Assembly: GCF_000332155.1 (NCBI RefSeq)
Contig: NZ_KB235904.1
Location: forward strand, 1,169,910 to 1,233,909
Source: Kamptonema formosum PCC 6407
GTDB lineage: Bacteria; Cyanobacteriota; Cyanobacteriia; Cyanobacteriales; Microcoleaceae
Length of the DNA: 64,000 nucleotides
Direction: 5' to 3'
The notes beneath the pieces are model-generated. The model had not been told where the DNA came from. It was given only the letters and a program-made list of their open reading frames with translations, and made no database searches. Positions 59,452 through 64,000 of the stretch are shown in pieces. Both the position numbers and the translations under genes were made by a program. The first letter of the stretch is position 1, and every line of letters begins with the position of its first letter.

Positions 59452-60216
59452 ATGACCGTACATCCTAAATTGCAACGTGCTTTCGAGCAAGGCAGAGCAC
59501 TTAAAATTATCAGTGGTTTGAACAATTTTGATGTCGATCGAGTCGCAGCTACCGTTAAAGCAGCGGATCTGGGCGGCGCAAGCTTTATCGATATTGCCGC
59601 CGATGTCAACTTAGTGCAAATGGCTCGTAAATTGACAAATCTGCCGATTTGCGTATCTGCTGTAGAACCTGAGAAATTTGTCGCCGCAGTTGCTGCGGGT
59701 GCTAATTTGATTGAAATCGGTAACTTTGACAGTTTCTACGCTCAAGGTCGCCGTTTTGAAGCTGAGGAAGTGTTAGCGTTAACTCGCGAGACGCGATCGC
59801 TCCTTCCCCACATTACCCTCTCTGTCACCGTCCCGCACATCTTGGAACTCGATCGCCAAGTACAATTAGCTCTAGACTTGGTAAAAGCTGGTGCTGACAT
59901 CATTCAGACAGAAGGCGGAACCAGCGCCAAACCAGTACATCCTGGGGTTTTGGGACTGATGGAAAAAGCTAGCCCAACCTTAGCCGCCGCCTACGAAATC
60001 TCTCGCGCCGTTTCAGTACCAGTGCTTTGCGCTTCCGGGATCTCCAGCGTCACTGCACCTCTGGCAATCGCCGCCGGTGCCTCTGGCGTTGGCGTAGGTA
60101 GTGCTATCAACCAACTCAACAGCGAAATTGCAATGGTGGCCGCTGTTCGCAGTTTGGTGGAAGCAATGGCTACGGTGTCGCGATCGCCTATCTCTGCTGT
60201 GACTTACACTCCTTAA
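59452..60216 (+). CDS. DUF561 / Ycf23-like protein
   Basis: 254 residues, TIM-barrel-like, with the family start VHPKLQRAFEQGRALKIISG and IIQTEGGTSAKPVHPG in the later half, and GISSVTAPLAIAAGASGVGV at the end. Homologues are plastid-encoded as ycf23 in red algae. The enzyme reaction is unknown. ATG 59452 is preferred over TTG 59434. Confidence 0.88.
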   Translation: MTVHPKLQRAFEQGRALKIISGLNNFDVDRVAATVKAADLGGASFIDIAADVNLVQMARKLTNLPICVSAVEPEKFVAAVAAGANLIEIGNFDSFYAQGRRFEAEEVLALTRETRSLLPHITLSVTVPHILELDRQVQLALDLVKAGADIIQTEGGTSAKPVHPGVLGLMEKASPTLAAAYEISRAVSVPVLCASGISSVTAPLAIAAGASGVGVGSAINQLNSEIAMVAAVRSLVEAMATVSRSPISAVTYTP

Positions 60217-60281
60217 TAATCATGGGGTGCGATCGCACCCCATAAAAATTAAAAATTAACAGTTAACAATTAACATTTTTA

Positions 60282-60899
60282 TTAATCATAATTAAAAAAC
60301 CAAATCGCGTAATCATCCAATAAATCCCTGTTGGGCGAATCTTCCTCAGTCGCCTCCAAATCAGCGACAGGCAATGTGAAATTTTTGCCATCAGAGACAC
60401 GCTGCACCTCTACAAGAATACCCACTTCCTCCGAAATCAAATCCTCGAAACGCAGGAGTTTGAATACATCACTATAAGAGGGTCGAATCTTTTTCAGCTT
60501 TTCATACTCTTTTTTATTACCACGACCAAAAACAAATTCCTCCTCCCAAACAAATTCTTCTTGCCCCGTAAGGTTGCAAGGCATCTTAATATTTTTCTTC
60601 AAAAATTCCAAATACTTTTTTAAAGTTTTCTCACTAACATCAATATTTTTTACATTGAGAATCTTTTGAATTTTATGCTCAAATTCATCGAGGTCAAAGT
60701 TGTTTTCTTCTAGATCGTCATCCTCGCCTTCCAGATCGAAAAAGTGAACGTTAGGCAAACTCTCAAATATATTTTTTAGGCTTCTCTCTATGTTTTGCTT
60801 TCTTCCTGCTACAATAGTCTCATCAAGCTGAATCGGCTGGAGCTGTGGGCTAGCTGCTGCGGATTTGGTTTTATTTGGTCGATCGTCAAATTTAGACAT
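60282..60899 (-). CDS. CcbP-like calcium-binding protein
   Basis: 205 residues from ATG 60899. The C-terminal half (about 95-205) matches the CcbP pattern I recall: LEFLKKNIKMPCNLTGQEEF, WEEEFVFG, KKIRPSYSDVF and the end VADLEATEEDSPNRDLLDDY, rich in acidic residues for Ca2+. The N-terminal half adds an acidic segment (LEGEDDDLEENNFDLDEFE). In Anabaena CcbP buffers calcium in vegetative cells before heterocyst formation; in a non-heterocystous strain another calcium role is likely. GTG 60911 is an alternative start. Confidence 0.68.
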   Translation of the reverse strand: MSKFDDRPNKTKSAAASPQLQPIQLDETIVAGRKQNIERSLKNIFESLPNVHFFDLEGEDDDLEENNFDLDEFEHKIQKILNVKNIDVSEKTLKKYLEFLKKNIKMPCNLTGQEEFVWEEEFVFGRGNKKEYEKLKKIRPSYSDVFKLLRFEDLISEEVGILVEVQRVSDGKNFTLPVADLEATEEDSPNRDLLDDYAIWFFNYD

Positions 60900-60980
60900 G
60901 ACTTTAGCCACTAATGCAGGTTTATTAGTAAAGTATATCTTGGCAGTAGTACCTTAGTGGTTGAGAAATAGGAGCAAGCT

Positions 60981-61637
60981 ATGACGCAATTACTGAACTC
61001 ATCTAAACCGGAAGTCTACCAAGGACACTTTGGGGAATTTACGATCGAGGAAAGCGATCGCACCGGAGTTATCATCTATCGCAGCGGCTTAATTGTCGCA
61101 GCCATCTGTTTTGCGATCGGCACTGTACTCGTACTTTGGCAAGGTGACAACCCAATTGTACAGCAAGCTTTAACGCCAATTTACGTATGTTTTTCTCTAG
61201 CATTAGGCGTTAGCTTAGCCACTATTCACATTTACATGATCCTGCTACACCGCCTTCTCCAACTATTTTGGGGGATCGGTGGTATCGCCGCACTTGTCCT
61301 CACCTTACAAAGCAGCGAACCCCTCGCTTTAGCAGTTTATAATCACCCTAGCTCGCTCTGGGGTATTGGCTTTACCTTCGCTGCCTTGGTGGGAATTTAT
61401 TTCAAGGAAGCATTTTGTTTCAACCGTCTAGAAACCAAATTTTTAACACCTGTTGTTCCTTTTCTGATTTTAGGACATATCATGGGTTTTTTGTCAGTTA
61501 ACAAGGAACAATTTTTGCTAGCATTATGGGCAGTTTTGTTTCTGATATTTGGGCTGAGAAAATTATTTCAACCCATCCCCCAAGACATCGGCGATAAAAG
61601 TGTTTTTGACTACTTACACTCGCAGAAATCAGGTTGA
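60981..61637 (+). CDS. DUF2301 integral membrane protein
   Basis: 218 residues with six to seven membrane helices. Family pattern: EFTIEESDRTGVIIYRSGLI near the start and IYFKEAFCFNRLETKFLTPV in the middle. Preceded by GGAGCAAGCT. Function unknown, conserved in cyanobacteria. Confidence 0.9.
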   Translation: MTQLLNSSKPEVYQGHFGEFTIEESDRTGVIIYRSGLIVAAICFAIGTVLVLWQGDNPIVQQALTPIYVCFSLALGVSLATIHIYMILLHRLLQLFWGIGGIAALVLTLQSSEPLALAVYNHPSSLWGIGFTFAALVGIYFKEAFCFNRLETKFLTPVVPFLILGHIMGFLSVNKEQFLLALWAVLFLIFGLRKLFQPIPQDIGDKSVFDYLHSQKSG

Positions 61638-61840
61638 TTGGTAATGGGTAATTGGTAATTGGGATACACAGATTTTACAGATTGCTCTGATTTCACAGAC
61701 TAAACGATCGTGACTCTAACTAATCCGTGTAATCCGTGTAATCGGTAAAATCCGCGATCGTAACTGGTAATTGGTAATTACTTCTTTAAATCCGTTACAT
61801 AATCTGTTGCCTGATTGGGAAAAAAGTAATTCACCTAAAT
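61630..61840. repeat. Simple repeats between the DUF2301 gene and the YdcF-like gene
   Basis: TGGTAATTGG units at 61637 and 61760, with an ATCCGTGTAA repeat between. No gene. Confidence 0.6.
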
Positions 61841-61879
61841 GTGCTAATGTCTTGCCTGCGCTACAATTTCTTGAATTTA

Positions 61880-62560
61880 ATGCAGAACCACAAATCAAAA
61901 AAAAGAATTAAAATTCAACTACTCCAGCGAAAAGAGGTATGGGTAATTACATGGCAAGGCTGGATAATTATCATTATCTCTTTAATAGCTTCCACGATAT
62001 TAATAATCGGAAATATTTATCCATTCTTAGCAGTAAATGCGCCAGTAAAAGCTGATGTATTAGTAGTAGAAGGATGGTTGCCAGACTATGCAGTAGATAG
62101 CGCGATCGCAGAATTCAAAAAAGGGGGCTACAGTAAATTAATTACCACAGGTTTACCTGTAGGCAAAGGATACTATCTCGCTAAATATAAGAATTATGCC
62201 GAACTAACAGCCGCTTCTTGCATTGTACGAGGGCTGGATAAAGATAAACTGATAGCTGTGCCTGCACCCTATGTAATTAAATACCGAACTACCGCCTCCG
62301 CCATAGCACTAAAAGATTGGCTGGCAACTTCTGATTTAAAGGTAAAATCGATTAATATTTATACATTGGGAGCTCATGCCCGCAGGAGTTGGATGCTGTT
62401 TAAAGCTGTTCTGAGTCCTGAAGTAGAAGTAGGCGTAATCGCAGGCAAAGCGGAAGATTACGAGCCTCAGTTATGGTGGAATTCTAGCACAGGATTTCGG
62501 ACAGTGATCAACGAAGTTATTGCTTATATTTACGCCAGTTTTAGGGGCTGGAAAGCTTAA
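61880..62560 (+). CDS. YdcF/ElyC/SanA family (DUF218) protein
   Basis: 226 residues: an N-terminal membrane helix (GWIIIIISLIASTILIIGNI) and a DUF218 domain (ADVLVVEGWLPDYAVDSAI, then KLITTGLPVG and TLGAHARRSWMLFK). Family members act in envelope homeostasis. ATG 61880 is preferred; a GTG at 61841 would add 13 residues. Confidence 0.82.
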   Translation: MQNHKSKKRIKIQLLQRKEVWVITWQGWIIIIISLIASTILIIGNIYPFLAVNAPVKADVLVVEGWLPDYAVDSAIAEFKKGGYSKLITTGLPVGKGYYLAKYKNYAELTAASCIVRGLDKDKLIAVPAPYVIKYRTTASAIALKDWLATSDLKVKSINIYTLGAHARRSWMLFKAVLSPEVEVGVIAGKAEDYEPQLWWNSSTGFRTVINEVIAYIYASFRGWKA

Positions 62561-62561
62561 A

Positions 62562-62600
62562 AGTTGTTAGTTGTTAGTTGTTAGTTGTTAGTTGTTTTGA
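62562..62600. repeat. TTAGTTG tandem repeats before dprA
   Basis: Six or so copies of the TTAGTTG unit, ending just before the dprA ribosome site. Confidence 0.85.
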
Positions 62601-62610
62601 GGGTACTTAT

Positions 62611-63777
62611 TTGAGCGGAGAACGTGCCTACTGGTTAGCTTGGTCGCAAATAAAAGGTGTTGGGCCAATGTCCCTGCACAGATTACAGCAACACTTTGGT
62701 AATTTAACAGATGCTTGGGCAGCAAAACCAGCAGATTTACAGCAAGTTAATGGATTTGGTAAGCAGACAATTGAAACAGTCATCGGGGAAAGATCCTGTC
62801 TTAATCCCGAACAATTCCTCGAAGAACATCAAAAGAAAAACCCCTGTTTCTGGACACCCGCCGATACAGATTATCCCCGTTTACTATTAGAAATACCGAA
62901 TCCACCACCTGTGCTTTATTATCGTGGTAATGTCGATCTGAAAGAAAATCACGGTATTACGCCGACTGTTGGGATTGTCGGTACGCGATCGCCTTCTGAA
63001 TACGGAAAACGTTGGACTCGTAAAATTAGCACAGCCTTGGCAAAAAGAGGCTTTACCATTGTTTCTGGATTAGCCGCCGGCATTGATACAGAAGCTCATG
63101 CAGGCTGTTTAGACAGCGGTGGAAGGACTCTAGCAATTTTTGGCACTGGTGTTGATATTGTCTATCCTGCTGCGAATAAAAAGCTAGCTGAACGAGTTTT
63201 AGAGCAAGGATTAGCTATTAGCGAATATCCGGCGGGAACCAAACCTTATAAAACTCATTTTCCCCAACGCAATCGGATTATTGCTGGCTTAAGTCGGGCG
63301 GTATTGGTAATGGAAGCGCCGCAGAAATCGGGTGCTTTGATTACTGCTTATCAGGCTAATGATTTTTGTCGAGATGTTTATGTTTTAACTGCGAGATTAG
63401 ACGATGAGCGCTCTTTTGGATGTTTGGAGTTACTGAGTAAAGGTGCTCATCCTATTTTACCTAGTAACGATCGCTTTTTAAGTGAAGAGCGTTTGTTAGA
63501 AATGCTGGGGGCTATGCCAAAATTAGATTCTGCTCAATTAGATTCTGCTCAATTAAATTCTCCTCAACAGTTGTCGCTATTTCCTGAAAATCCGCCGCCT
63601 ATTTTAGAGCCAGACTTAGCGAAAGTATTGGAGGCGATCCCGTTTGAATCTACTGTTTTTGATTTGATTGTTGAAAGAGCAGGTTTAGCACCGGGAGAGG
63701 TATCTAGTGCGCTTTTACAGCTAGAATTATTAGAGTTAGTTTCGCAGTTGCCCGGAATGCGTTATCAGCGTTGTTAG
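62611..63777 (+). CDS. dprA: DNA-processing protein DprA
   Basis: 388 residues from TTG 62611 (GAGGG 7 bp upstream), since the earlier frame is repeat. N-terminal SAM/HhH-like region (RLQQHFGNLTDAWAA), then the Rossmann-like DprA core (VGIVGTRSPSEYGKRW, TIVSGLAAGIDTEAHAG, YPAGTKPYKTHFPQRNRIIAGLS) and a winged-helix-like end (about 330-388) after a Gln/Asn/Ser-rich linker with SAQLDSAQL repeats. It loads RecA onto incoming single strands in natural transformation. Confidence 0.93.
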   Translation: MSGERAYWLAWSQIKGVGPMSLHRLQQHFGNLTDAWAAKPADLQQVNGFGKQTIETVIGERSCLNPEQFLEEHQKKNPCFWTPADTDYPRLLLEIPNPPPVLYYRGNVDLKENHGITPTVGIVGTRSPSEYGKRWTRKISTALAKRGFTIVSGLAAGIDTEAHAGCLDSGGRTLAIFGTGVDIVYPAANKKLAERVLEQGLAISEYPAGTKPYKTHFPQRNRIIAGLSRAVLVMEAPQKSGALITAYQANDFCRDVYVLTARLDDERSFGCLELLSKGAHPILPSNDRFLSEERLLEMLGAMPKLDSAQLDSAQLNSPQQLSLFPENPPPILEPDLAKVLEAIPFESTVFDLIVERAGLAPGEVSSALLQLELLELVSQLPGMRYQRC

Positions 63778-63820
63778 GAAGAAGGAAGAAGGAAGAAGGA
63801 TTTAGTTATCTAGGAGAGAA
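63775..63820. repeat. GAAGGAA repeat after dprA
   Basis: AGGAAGAAGGAAGAAGGA followed by the TTTAGTTATCTAGGAGAG unit also seen at 2936-3022. Confidence 0.85.
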
Positions 63821-63889
63821 GGAAGAATGTTTATACAGTCAGTTTTTTAGCCATCCTTATCTTATGTTTAATTAGATGGATTTACTTAA
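63821..63889 (+). repeat. Dispersed roughly 65-bp element, copy 4
   Basis: Contains GTTTATACAGTCAGTTTTTT, AGCCATCC and ATCTTATGTTTAATTAGATG, then GATTTACTTA. See copy 1 at 2869-2935. Confidence 0.85.
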
Positions 63890-63894
63890 TAATT

Positions 63895-64000
63895 TTATAT
63901 GGATTTGTTTTCCAAAGGTTCACCTGCGGCTTTCCAACCTTGAATGCTAGGAGGAAAAGCCCGGACGTTAGTATATCCTAACATTTCCAAAGTCATAACT
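63895..64000 (-). CDS. Rhodanese-like protein, C-terminal fragment (cut by window end)
   Basis: The minus-strand frame reads MTLEMLGYTNVRAFPPSIQG, then WKAAGEPLENKSI and stop TAA (63895-63897). A G-Y-T-N-V followed by a GW-type glycine turn (IQGWKAAGEPLE) is the end of a rhodanese domain. The active-site Cys lies outside the window. Confidence 0.75.
   Translation of the reverse strand, partial: VMTLEMLGYTNVRAFPPSIQGWKAAGEPLENKSI

Noticed and set aside
1-64000. CRISPR arrays
   Set aside because: The tandem arrays have no unique spacers between constant repeats; they are simple repeats, palindromes or the 117-bp units.
1-64000. tRNA or rRNA genes
   Set aside because: I could not find a cloverleaf or TTCRA box in context on either strand; a tRNA search program would be decisive.

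Overview
The window looks like chromosomal DNA of a filamentous, probably non-heterocystous cyanobacterium (Oscillatoriales, Microcoleus/Kamptonema/Oscillatoria type). The grounds are dense GCGATCGC (HIP1) octamers, many short tandem repeats (CCCCTAG and GAAGGAA types), cyanobacterial families (DUF561/Ycf23, DUF2301, WGxxGxxG, DUF6887/DUF6888, CcbP-like), futABC-type iron uptake and an aerobic-type cobalamin gene set. Genus is an inference; there is no rRNA in the window.

Layout. 0-12.8 kb: CruA-like lycopene cyclase, a PDC-sensor histidine kinase, 2H phosphoesterase, YciI protein, the SRP RNA gene directly before a phasin-like gene, a HepT/MntA toxin-antitoxin pair, metH and a Sua5/YrdC gene. 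12.8-18.5 kb: a decayed IS4-like element, a 117-bp-period array of small-RNA-like units, a ribbon-helix-helix/coiled-coil repeat protein, a 1.2-kb gap and a metallo-beta-lactamase protein. 18.7-33.9 kb: a three-module NRPS locus read right to left (C-A-PCP; TubC-C-A-NMT-PCP; C-A-TE). Its last module has lost its carrier domain, and a ParA-like ATPase plus HEPN-domain pair sits between modules 2 and 3. 34-39 kb: cobL diverging from a cobalamin riboswitch with cobG, cobH and cobI. 39-45.6 kb: futA, futB and futC, separated by a hairpin element, a pentapeptide-repeat lipoprotein and an intact ISAs1-family IS with a 10-bp target duplication. 46-53 kb: a zinc alcohol dehydrogenase, then a sulfide/sulfane-sulfur locus (type II SQR, persulfide dioxygenase, two half-size YeeE/YedE proteins, SulP). 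53-58 kb: accessory genes, including a DddA/SCP1.201-like deaminase toxin overlapping an Imm1 immunity gene, a DUF6887/DUF6888 pair, a PD-(D/E)XK-like protein, a two-domain nucleotide cyclase and a GTP-cyclohydrolase-II-like protein. 58-64 kb: a WGxxGxxG protein, a truncated ATPase, DUF561, a CcbP-like protein, DUF2301, a YdcF/ElyC-like protein, dprA and the end of a rhodanese gene.

Two themes stand out. First, simple repeats and small dispersed elements have entered genes as well as spacers: inside cruA, metH and an NRPS methyltransferase domain, against the start codons of the kinase and cobI, and over the stop codons of futB and the Sua5 gene. Second, there are compact conflict modules (deaminase/Imm1, ParA/HEPN, HepT/MntA). 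The best candidates for undescribed biology are the ParA-HEPN cassette, the free-standing deaminase/Imm1 pair, the tandem small-RNA-like array and a roughly 65-bp dispersed element present in four copies.
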